From JBKHXU01 sp046565865 (GTDB taxonomy: Bacteria; Pseudomonadota; Gammaproteobacteria; Acidiferrobacterales; Sulfurifustaceae): 33,935 nt of DNA. The position numbers and the translations under genes are program-made. Location of the stretch: the NCBI GenBank assembly GCA_046565865.1, contig JBKHXU010000106.1, positions 1-33,935 on the forward strand, in the 5' to 3' direction. The notes beneath the pieces were generated by a model that saw only the letters and a list, made by a program, of their open reading frames with translations, was not told the DNA's origin and ran no database searches. This document shows positions 1 through 6,316 of this stretch, one piece after another. Position 1 is the stretch's first letter. Each line of letters starts with the position of its first letter.

Positions 1-1
1 A

Positions 2-202
2 CACGCCTTAAAATCGACCGCCGCGAACGTCGGTGCACGCAAGCTGATGGCGGCCTGCCAGAGGGCGGGAACATTAGCGTTCACCGATTTTCTGAGTGAG
101 CGAGACGGCCAGGCCGAGCGGCTGCGCCGGAATTTCGAGGAGTCCATTTTCACGCTGTTTCGATTGAACAATTACCAACATGGGCGCGAAACAAGTAGCT
201 AA
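2..202 (+). CDS. C-terminal end of an HPt-domain signalling protein (partial)
   Basis: The window opens inside an open frame that ends with TAA at 200-202. The first visible residues read HALKSTAANVGARKLM, which is the phospho-accepting helix of a histidine phosphotransfer (HPt) domain: the histidine is followed by LKS, then an N-G-A turn. About 66 residues remain, enough for the second half of the HPt four-helix bundle plus a short tail. The same motif occurs at the end of the RpfC-like kinase downstream (VHAFKGCCATVGARRL). The missing part lies upstream and could be a hybrid kinase or a stand-alone HPt protein. It sits on the same strand as the rpfF-like gene, 125 bp ahead of it, so it probably belongs to the same signalling block. 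The domain call is good; the identity of the whole protein is unknown. Confidence 0.7.
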   Translation, partial: HALKSTAANVGARKLMAACQRAGTLAFTDFLSERDGQAERLRRNFEESIFTLFRLNNYQHGRETSS

Positions 203-327
203 GCGCTCGACACGTCTTATGTAGCTGTTTGCTTTTAATTCGCGGTCAAATGAATCGCAGTGTACTTCCCGATTGTTAAGAGCAGTTGCGCTTCGCGAAC
301 CCACGTAATGCATCATGGAGGAAAGTC

Positions 328-1227
328 ATGACAGCAGCACACGCACTTCCCTTTGAACTGACTTACAACAACCTGTCGATATTTCGGGACGCGGATGGTG
401 CGGCCCTTTATTTCGGTATGAATGTCGTTCCAAGGCCCTGTTATACCTGGAACTTGGTGCGCGATATTATCAACTTCCAGAACACGCTGATAAATCCGGT
501 TCACAACAAGGAACAACCGTTGTGCGTCGTTTGGGCTTCAATGACCCCCGGCGTATTTAGCCTCGGCGGCGACCTAACATTGTTTCAGTCTCTTATTGAA
601 TCGCAAGATCGTAAGACACTGGGTCGCTATGCTGTCGATTGCGTAACCGGCCTGTTCAACCACATGAGTTTGCCGAACGTCGTCACCGTCTCCCTGCTAG
701 AGGGTGATGCGCTCGGCGCCGGTCTGGAAACCGCGCTATCGAGCGACGTCGTTATCGCCGAGAAGGGCATCCGCTGCGGATTTCCCGAGGTGCTGTTCAA
801 TCTCGTTCCGGGCCATGGGGCGTTCTATCTGTTGGCACGGCGCATAGGTGTCAAGGCGGCGGAGCGGATGATTCGCGACGGCAACGTGCTGACCTCCGAG
901 CAGTTACACGAACTCGGGCTGGTCGATATTCTGGTCGACAAGGGCTACGGTCGTCGTGCGGTTCGCCAGTTAATCGAAGAAAACCGTAAGACATGGAATG
1001 CGTTTCGCGCGCTACAACATATCAAGCGTCACTGCACGCCGATAACGCAGGAGGCTTTGCTGGCGTCCGCCAACATCTGGGTAGATGCCGCCATGCAGCT
1101 GAGCGAGCGCGACCTAAGAATGATGGCGCGTTTAGCAAACCGCCAGGAAAAGCGGGTTGGTTCAGCTTCCCTCTCAAAGGAAGCGCAGTTGGGCTTTGAA
1201 CCAGCGGCAGCCGCTGCGTTTGCATAG
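328..1227 (+). CDS. rpfF: RpfF-like DSF synthase (crotonase/enoyl-CoA hydratase superfamily)
   Basis: 299 aa crotonase-fold protein, close to the 289 aa of Xanthomonas RpfF. RpfF makes the diffusible signal factor, a cis-2-unsaturated fatty acid, from acyl-ACP by combined thioesterase and dehydratase activity in the cytoplasm. The oxyanion-hole region (SLGGDLTLF, about 78-86) and the segment GAGLETALSSDVVIAEKG are followed by GFPEVLFNLVPGHGA. Glu134 and Glu154 are 20 residues apart, like the catalytic Glu141 and Glu161 of RpfF. An upstream TTG at 286 keeps the frame open, but ATG 328 is preferred because GGAGG lies 6 nt before it. The next gene is an RpfC-like sensor kinase, the classical partner. 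No rpfG-like HD-GYP gene is visible. I saw no convincing sigma-70 promoter in 203-327. The alternative, an ordinary enoyl-CoA hydratase, is less likely given the PEVLFN block and the neighbour. Confidence 0.85.
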   Translation: MTAAHALPFELTYNNLSIFRDADGAALYFGMNVVPRPCYTWNLVRDIINFQNTLINPVHNKEQPLCVVWASMTPGVFSLGGDLTLFQSLIESQDRKTLGRYAVDCVTGLFNHMSLPNVVTVSLLEGDALGAGLETALSSDVVIAEKGIRCGFPEVLFNLVPGHGAFYLLARRIGVKAAERMIRDGNVLTSEQLHELGLVDILVDKGYGRRAVRQLIEENRKTWNAFRALQHIKRHCTPITQEALLASANIWVDAAMQLSERDLRMMARLANRQEKRVGSASLSKEAQLGFEPAAAAAFA

Positions 1228-1241
1228 AGGACGGGGACACG

Positions 1242-1303
1242 GCTGCGTCGGACATCGTTCCTGGCAAGTCGAGCGCTGGGAGCATACGATTTTCCGACGC
1301 AGC
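1242..1303. repeat. Long-arm inverted repeat between rpfF and rpfC
   Basis: GCTGCGTCGG at 1242-1251 is perfectly complemented by CCGACGCAGC at 1294-1303, with 42 nt between the arms. ATCGT just inside the left arm can also pair with ACGAT just inside the right arm. The element fills much of the 148-bp gap between the two genes. There is no T-tract after it, so it is not a standard intrinsic terminator. It may be an RNA structure that tunes rpfC expression or protects the rpfF mRNA. A second small stem, CTCGG/CCGAG at 1346-1362, lies just before the rpfC start. Confidence 0.55.
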
Positions 1304-1375
1304 TTTGCCCTATAAGGTGTTTTACGAAGAACCAGCACGAGACACCTCGGTTGAACTCCGAGCTAGCTTCGCAAG

Positions 1376-3928
1376 GTGAATAACTTGCGCTACTTAACAT
1401 CGTTCTTTAGGCGGTTGAAAAGTGTCTATCTGCAAGGACGACGCCAGAGCGGCGACGAGTTCGAGCAGGCGGCCTTCCGCATACTCATTGTTTTGATTTT
1501 TAGTTCCTACTTGGTCATTGATGGGGTATGGACCGATGGGTCACTGAGCAGCCACCGGTCTGCGCTGATTCTTTCTGGATCCTACCTGCTTTCTTCGTTA
1601 GCGCTAATTGTGGCGATCCTTCGATCGCCAACGCGGTCCCCCGTTCGCCATACCATAGCAATGACGACGGATGTTAGTGTTACTACCGGTTGTATGTACC
1701 TTGCCGGGTCATCGGGTTCTGCGCTTTACATCATTTATCTGTGGATATCCATAGGCAACGGCTTTCGGTATGGCTTACCGTATCTCTTCTTGTGCACTGT
1801 TTTAAACGTTATCGGCTTCACTATTCTGTTTTACGTGAGCGACTATTGGCATCAAAATGTATCGCTTAGTGTTGGCCTCCTGATTGGCCTCATAATCCTA
1901 CCGCTTTTTTCGTCGGTCCTTGTTCGTCGTCTCAGTCAAGCCGTGCGCCGAGCGGAAGAAGCGAATCAGGCCAAGAGTCAATTCGTGGCCAATATCAGTC
2001 ACGAATTGCGCACGCCGCTTAACGGCGTGGTAGGCATGAGCCACCTGCTCATGAATACGAATCTGTCGTCGGTACAAAAAGAATACATCCGCACGATCCT
2101 TTCCTCTTCCAGTACGCTGCTTTCGCTCATCGACAACATTCTCGATATCTCCAAGATCGAGGCCGGCAAGATTGAACTGGAATCAAAGGATTTTGATCTC
2201 TACATGCTGCTGCGCGACGTCCATTCGATGTTTGTGCCCCAGGCGCGAAATCGCGGCGTTCGCTTAATGCTGCATGTCGACCCGGCCACGCCGCCGCGGC
2301 TGCACGGAGACGCCGATCATATTCGCCAGATTCTGGTCAATCTCATCGGTAACGCCGTCAAGTTTACAGAGCAAGGCTATATCGATATCCGTATGTCCCC
2401 GGTCACAGCTGACACGATACCCCTTCGCCTGCGATTCGAAGTGCGCGATACCGGCATCGGCATACCGGCGAATGCGCTCGGCACGATCTTCGAAATGTTC
2501 ACCCAGGCCGATGCGTCCACCACGCGGCGCTTCGGCGGCAGCGGCCTCGGCACCACCATCGCCAAGCAATTGGTGGAGGCCATGGGCGGCTCCATTGATG
2601 TCCGCTCTACCGAGGGAAAGGGAACCACGTTTTGGTTCGAATTGCCCTACAAACCGCCGATGACGCCGGCGATTGGCGCGCGGGAACACGTACGGCTCCT
2701 TATAGTCGGGACAAGCGACAATCGAGCGTTGCCGCTGGCCCTGCCGCAGACAATCAGCCTCGAAACGACCACGGTTGGCACTTCCGCGCAGGCGTTTGCC
2801 GCGATGGTAAATGCGGCCAACAGCGAGTCGCCGTTTCATGCCGTGTTGGTCCAGCATGAGACCGCGGATCTGGACCCCATCGATTTCATTTCCGTCGTCG
2901 CGAAAGACGCGCAGCTAGCGCATGTGACGCCCATTTTGTTCCGCCGTCCCAACGACGCGCGCGCGGTCGAGAGCTATGAGACGGCGGGGTACGCGTTCGT
3001 CGTCGATCACAAGACCAGTGCGGCGACGTTGCACAATGTGTTCCATTTCGCGGCGGCGCACCGTGTCGCCGACAACACCAAGCAGCACTGGAGCCGCTCG
3101 ACGGACGAGCCGCTGCGTATCCTGGTGGCGGAAGACAATCCGACCAACCAGCTCGTTATCCGCAGCGTGCTCGAAACGGCGGGACACCGGCCGACATTGG
3201 TGAACGATGGCGAAGAGGCACTGGATGCGCTGGAGACAGGCGAATATGACCTGGTGATCCTGGACATGCACATGCCGAAGACCAGCGGACTCGACGTGCT
3301 GAAGTTCGCCAAATGGACCTTGCCCGCGAATCGCATGATTCCGTTCGTGATCCTCACGGCCAATGCGACCAAAGAGGCGCTCGAAGAGTGCCGTGCGGCC
3401 GGCGCGAGCGCGTTCATCACCAAGCCGGTCGAACCGCGGCGCCTGCTGGATGAGATCGCAGCGTTGGCAAACCAACGAAAATACCCTGGGCTGGAGGCGG
3501 CCCCGAGCGAAACGGCCAGCCTTGACCCGGCCGCCGACGAGGCGAACGTCGATCTCATCGATACCAATCGTTTGCGCGATCTCAATGCGCATGGCAGCGA
3601 TTTGGTCTCGAAGGCGTTAAAGGCGTTCGAAAACGATGCGGATATGCTAATCCAGAAAATTCACGCCGCGCTGAAAGAAGGGCGTGGCGCGGATTACCGG
3701 ACATCGGTCCATGCCTTCAAGGGATGTTGCGCCACCGTGGGCGCGCGACGGCTGGCCAAGTTATGCCAGTGGCTGGAAGCGTTGGATGACGCCCAACTGC
3801 AACTGCAGCAAACGCGGCTGCTGGGCGATCTTACTCGCACCTATCTCGCCACGCGCAGCGCGTTCTCCGTTTACCTTTCCAACCAAAACCGGATCTCGGC
3901 GCTATCGCCGCTGCGATTTCGCCGCTGA
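1376..3928 (+). CDS. rpfC: RpfC-like hybrid sensor histidine kinase (TM-HisKA-HATPase-REC-HPt)
   Basis: 850 aa inner-membrane hybrid kinase. Residues about 33-185 carry several hydrophobic spans like the RpfC sensor, followed by a linker helix. HisKA has the phospho-accepting His209 in ISHELRTPLNG. The ATPase has the N box near 322-330, DTGIGIP at 358-364 and GGSGLG at 387-392. Residues about 436-560 look like a degenerate receiver without the acidic pocket. A true receiver at about 580-700 has ED586-587, phospho-acceptor Asp630 and Lys683. A C-terminal HPt has His779 in VHAFKGC. Xanthomonas RpfC is about 726 aa, so the pseudo-receiver is extra. RpfC senses DSF and represses RpfF by binding it. 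The start is GTG with a poor ribosome site; no better one is seen. The membrane part is locally AT-rich (37% GC at 1801-1860 against 60% at 3001-3060). Confidence 0.85.
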   Translation: MNNLRYLTSFFRRLKSVYLQGRRQSGDEFEQAAFRILIVLIFSSYLVIDGVWTDGSLSSHRSALILSGSYLLSSLALIVAILRSPTRSPVRHTIAMTTDVSVTTGCMYLAGSSGSALYIIYLWISIGNGFRYGLPYLFLCTVLNVIGFTILFYVSDYWHQNVSLSVGLLIGLIILPLFSSVLVRRLSQAVRRAEEANQAKSQFVANISHELRTPLNGVVGMSHLLMNTNLSSVQKEYIRTILSSSSTLLSLIDNILDISKIEAGKIELESKDFDLYMLLRDVHSMFVPQARNRGVRLMLHVDPATPPRLHGDADHIRQILVNLIGNAVKFTEQGYIDIRMSPVTADTIPLRLRFEVRDTGIGIPANALGTIFEMFTQADASTTRRFGGSGLGTTIAKQLVEAMGGSIDVRSTEGKGTTFWFELPYKPPMTPAIGAREHVRLLIVGTSDNRALPLALPQTISLETTTVGTSAQAFAAMVNAANSESPFHAVLVQHETADLDPIDFISVVAKDAQLAHVTPILFRRPNDARAVESYETAGYAFVVDHKTSAATLHNVFHFAAAHRVADNTKQHWSRSTDEPLRILVAEDNPTNQLVIRSVLETAGHRPTLVNDGEEALDALETGEYDLVILDMHMPKTSGLDVLKFAKWTLPANRMIPFVILTANATKEALEECRAAGASAFITKPVEPRRLLDEIAALANQRKYPGLEAAPSETASLDPAADEANVDLIDTNRLRDLNAHGSDLVSKALKAFENDADMLIQKIHAALKEGRGADYRTSVHAFKGCCATVGARRLAKLCQWLEALDDAQLQLQQTRLLGDLTRTYLATRSAFSVYLSNQNRISALSPLRFRR

Positions 3929-3971
3929 CCGGTGCGGTCTCGGCGTAGCGGCGGCTCGGGGGCGCGCAGCA

Positions 3972-4397
3972 TCACGGTTTCGCGAGCGCCTGAATAATCG
4001 GGCACTGTCCCTTCGGTGCGGCCTTGCACGTGCGTATGAGCTGCTCCAGCGCGCGCTGCATGGCGCGCAAATCTTGAATGCGGGTCGCGATGTCGTTGCG
4101 TTTGCGTTCGGCGAGCGCGCGCGTTTGCCCGCACTCGCCGGCGCTGAGGCGGAGCAGCTCGCCGATTTCGCGCAGGGTAAAACCGAGTTCTTGCGCTCGT
4201 CTGATGAAGCGCAGGCGCGCGAGGGTTGCCGGCGGATAACGCCGTGTGCCGTTTGGGGGTTTGGGCGGCAGCGGCAGCAGCCCGCGCCGATGATAGTAGC
4301 GGATGGTCTCGATGTGGACGCCGGCGCTATGCGCCAGCCGGCCGATCGTAAGGTTGGCCGGGGCGGGGGTATTATTCGCTGTGGCGAGGCGTGCCAT
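3972..4397 (-). CDS. merR: MerR-family regulator with mercury-type cysteines
   Basis: 141 aa regulator. The N-terminal helix-turn-helix reads LTIGRLAHSAGVHIETIRYYHRRGLL, followed by a wing (NGTRRY) and RAQELGFTLREIGELL, as in MerR. Cys89, Cys124 and Cys132 correspond to the three cysteines that bind Hg(II) in Tn501 MerR (82, 117, 126). The first interval (35) is the same, but the last is 8 instead of 9. MerR proteins twist promoters that have an over-long 19-bp spacer, and such a promoter lies at 5366-5396. ATG 4397 is chosen over the upstream in-frame start at 4466 because the MerR domain begins soon after it; the ribosome site is weak (AGGA). GCCAGT/ACTGGC at 4431-4448 is a small inverted repeat ahead of the gene. 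The target metal is probably mercury; another thiophilic metal is possible. Confidence 0.82.
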   Translation of the reverse strand: MARLATANNTPAPANLTIGRLAHSAGVHIETIRYYHRRGLLPLPPKPPNGTRRYPPATLARLRFIRRAQELGFTLREIGELLRLSAGECGQTRALAERKRNDIATRIQDLRAMQRALEQLIRTCKAAPKGQCPIIQALAKP

Positions 4398-4496
4398 AAC
4401 GGTGATCCTATGCGGTTTGCCGGTCTCGAGGCCAGTCGTTCCACTGGCATGCGATATGCAACACAAACTGTTGAGAGGATTCAGGAGTCAACGACG

Positions 4497-4655
4497 ATGG
4501 ATGCAGGATGCCTTGTCACCCCGAACGACGCGTCGACCGCCGTGCCGGCCGCTGTCCCGCTGGATCTTTACTGTCAGCATGCCATCGCCGTGGCGCGCAC
4601 GACGGTCGATGGTCTGGAAGCGATCGAATTCGAATTTGAGGCGCTCGCCGGCTAG
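4497..4655 (+). CDS. Small hypothetical protein divergent from merR
   Basis: 52-codon frame beginning MDAGCLVTPNDASTAV and ending EFEFEALAG. I do not recognise it. It has an AGGAG ribosome site at 4483-4487, 9 nt before the ATG, G/C-rich third codon positions like its neighbours, and two cysteines (residues 5 and 26). It faces away from merR, the usual place for a MerR target, and its stop codon interlocks with that of the convergent MerC fusion inside a shared CTAG (4652-4655). The frame stays open upstream across the merR antisense strand, so openness alone is not evidence. It may be a genuine small protein or a chance ORF. Confidence 0.35.
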   Translation: MDAGCLVTPNDASTAVPAAVPLDLYCQHAIAVARTTVDGLEAIEFEFEALAG

Positions 4656-5359
4656 CCGCTGGCGTTGGTACAGCCGCCGCAGCGCACGCGGCTGGCGGAC
4701 CAAGCGCTCCAAAACGTGGCCACCGTTAGTACCGCTGCGCCGATATACGTCATCGGCGCATGATCGAATCCGATCTTCGCCACCAATAGTATCCCGGCGC
4801 CGACCGCAGCGACGACGAGCGGCAGGTAATTCCTTCGCCGCCGCGCCTGGCGTACCAGCACTATCCCGGTAAGCACGATTGCGGCGATCAGCAGTCCGCT
4901 CAAGTAGGGCGTGTAGTCGACGAAGCCGACCCCGAGCGCCGCCAGCGCGGCGCTATAAGCCGGCCAGCAGGCAGCGCAGGTGAGCTTAGGTAATAGCGAA
5001 ACCCCGAACGCCGGCAGCGCCGCAAAACCGCCCCATGTGCGCACCGTTCCGTGCGCCGAACGCAGTGCCGTGCGGATCAGCTCCGCCGGCGGCATGCCGG
5101 TCGGGCGACCGGCCGCATCGCGATAAATGCGGCACGCCGGCGCGTCGGTCGGCGCGGCACCGGCGATATCAACGCCGTTGACGAGGATCGTGGGCGAACC
5201 GTAGGCGCGCGCATGCGCTGGACTGGCGGGTGCGGTGCTGTCCCACTCGCGCCAGTGCGGTGCCCTCCCAGTCTCGACCAGCGCCTGGCGTAGCGCCGCG
5301 CGCGCGGCCTCGATATTGGGGCAGTCGGGCTGATAGATGAACTCGATCGTATCGCGCAT
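4652..5359 (-). CDS. Thioredoxin-fold / MerC-like mercury transporter fusion
   Basis: 235 aa. Residues 1-100 look like a small thioredoxin-fold domain: a beta strand, then PDCPNIEAAR with Cys13, the cis-Pro strand YGSPTILVNG and Cys76. Residues 105-235 resemble MerC, the inner-membrane mercury importer: KLTCAACWPAY (Cys128, Cys131), about four membrane spans, then MTYIGAAVLTVATFWSAW and a terminal CGGC (Cys227, Cys230), matching the end of Tn21 MerC (a YVG span followed by a Cys pair). Three cysteine sites in one chain suggest that a soluble domain hands metal to or from a membrane channel. A mer-type promoter ends 6 nt before the ATG. No merA, merT or merP is in the window, so the fate of imported metal is unclear. 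The fusion could also serve another thiophilic substrate. Confidence 0.72.
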   Translation of the reverse strand: MRDTIEFIYQPDCPNIEAARAALRQALVETGRAPHWREWDSTAPASPAHARAYGSPTILVNGVDIAGAAPTDAPACRIYRDAAGRPTGMPPAELIRTALRSAHGTVRTWGGFAALPAFGVSLLPKLTCAACWPAYSAALAALGVGFVDYTPYLSGLLIAAIVLTGIVLVRQARRRRNYLPLVVAAVGAGILLVAKIGFDHAPMTYIGAAVLTVATFWSAWSASRVRCGGCTNASG

Positions 5360-5365
5360 ATGTCT

Positions 5366-5396
5366 ACCCTAACGCCGTACCTATGTACGGAGTCAA
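5366..5396 (-). promoter_or_regulatory. MerR-type promoter with 19-bp spacer
   Basis: Read on the minus strand: -35 TTGACT (5396-5391), a 19-bp spacer containing the dyad CCGTACATAGGTACGG, then -10 TAGGGT (5371-5366). This closely resembles the Tn21/Tn501 PmerT promoter (TTGACTCCGTACATGAGTACGG...). The over-long spacer and the GTAC half-sites are the known MerR binding and distortion target. Only 6 nt separate the -10 from the ATG of the thioredoxin-MerC gene, so transcription should begin at or next to the start codon. Confidence 0.85.
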
Positions 5397-5419
5397 GCCC
5401 GGATGCAATCGGGCTTGAC
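5392..5419. repeat. Perfect inverted repeat joining two divergent -35 boxes
   Basis: GTCAAGCCCG (5392-5401) and CGGGCTTGAC (5410-5419) are exact complements around an 8-nt centre. Each arm ends in TTGAC reading outward, which supplies the -35 box of the minus-strand mer promoter and of the plus-strand promoter of the desaturase gene. The axis therefore lies exactly between two back-to-back promoters. Confidence 0.8.
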
Positions 5420-5443
5420 GTCTCGCGGACGATGCCGGTATAT
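5415..5443 (+). promoter_or_regulatory. Predicted sigma-70 promoter of the desaturase gene
   Basis: TTGACG at 5415-5420, a 17-bp spacer, then GTATAT at 5438-5443. The -35 box comes from the right arm of the inverted repeat. The -10 overlaps the ATG at 5442, which argues that translation begins at ATG 5451, 8 nt after the -10 ends. The resulting mRNA would be leaderless or nearly so. Unlike the opposite promoter, this one has a normal spacer, so MerR control is not implied by spacing. Confidence 0.55.
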
Positions 5444-5450
5444 GCCGACC

Positions 5451-6311
5451 ATGAGCCCCGATTTTGAGCAGTGGCTGTTGGCGCACGAGCCGACCGTGCG
5501 ACTGACGGCATTCCTCGCGGTGCTCGGCGTCATGGCGCTATGGGAGCTGACCGCCCCGCGGCGTGCGCTCAGCGTCGGCCGGCGGCGCTGGGTGGCCAAT
5601 TTCGGTGTCGTCGCGCTCAACACCGTGCTGGTTCGTCTACTATTTCCGGCCGCCGCCGTCGGCGTGGCGGCGTTCGCGGCCAAACACGGATGGGGTTTTT
5701 TCAACTATGTTGCGCTGCCGGCGTGGATCGCCGTGATCGTGTCGATCTTGCTGCTCGATCTCGCCATCTATTTGCAGCACGTGATGGTGCACGCGGTCCC
5801 GGCGCTGTGGCGGGTGCACCGCATGCATCATGCCGATCTCGATTTTGACGTGACGACCGGCGGGCGTTTTCATCCAATCGAGATCGTCTTGTCGCTGATG
5901 CTCAAGTTCGTGGTGATCGTCGCCATCGGCGCGCCGGTATTGGCGGTCGTTGTCTTCGAGGTCTTGTTGAACGCCACCTCGATGTTCAATCACAGCAATG
6001 TGCGCATGGCGCGCGGTTTGGACCGGGTAGTTCGCTGGTTTGTGGTGACGCCGGATATGCATCGCGTGCATCACTCGATCGAAGTCGATGAGACCAACAG
6101 CAACTTCGGTTTCAATCTCCCGTGGTGGGATCGGCTGTTCGGCACCTACGCTGACCAGCCGCGCGCCGGACACGAGCGCATGACGATCGGCATCGATACG
6201 TTTCGCGATCCGAAACAGTGCGCGACCTTGACCGGCATTCTTGCCATCCCGTTCGTGGCGCCGGCGCAGGACTACGCGATCAATCGTCGATGGAAACGGC
6301 GCGGAAAATGA
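5451..6311 (+). CDS. Sterol desaturase / fatty acid hydroxylase family protein
   Basis: 286 aa integral-membrane protein with the di-iron histidine clusters of the fatty acid hydroxylase superfamily: H110-x3-H114, H123-x2-H126H127, H141, H181 and H204-x2-H207H208. Several hydrophobic spans (about 18-32, 52-76, 90-109, 145-175) flank them. Family members hydroxylate or desaturate sterols, carotenoids or acyl chains with O2; the substrate here cannot be told. Two in-frame ATGs lie upstream (5403, 5442), but the predicted -10 box overlaps 5442, so 5451 is chosen. No Shine-Dalgarno sequence is seen. It is convergent with the endopeptidase gene, with 5 bp between the stops. The promoter is shared back-to-back with the mer promoter, so a link to metal stress is possible but unproven. 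Confidence 0.82.
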   Translation: MSPDFEQWLLAHEPTVRLTAFLAVLGVMALWELTAPRRALSVGRRRWVANFGVVALNTVLVRLLFPAAAVGVAAFAAKHGWGFFNYVALPAWIAVIVSILLLDLAIYLQHVMVHAVPALWRVHRMHHADLDFDVTTGGRFHPIEIVLSLMLKFVVIVAIGAPVLAVVVFEVLLNATSMFNHSNVRMARGLDRVVRWFVVTPDMHRVHHSIEVDETNSNFGFNLPWWDRLFGTYADQPRAGHERMTIGIDTFRDPKQCATLTGILAIPFVAPAQDYAINRRWKRRGK

Positions 6312-6316
6312 GGGGA

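Noticed and set aside
286..327. TTG start for the rpfF-like gene
   Set aside because: ATG 328 has GGAGG at ideal spacing, and the extra 14 residues do not resemble the family.
3684..4496. Plus-strand frame running from inside rpfC across the merR antisense strand
   Set aside because: It overlaps two well-supported genes in other frames and has no domain resemblance; only its last 52 codons, with their own ribosome site, were kept as a candidate.
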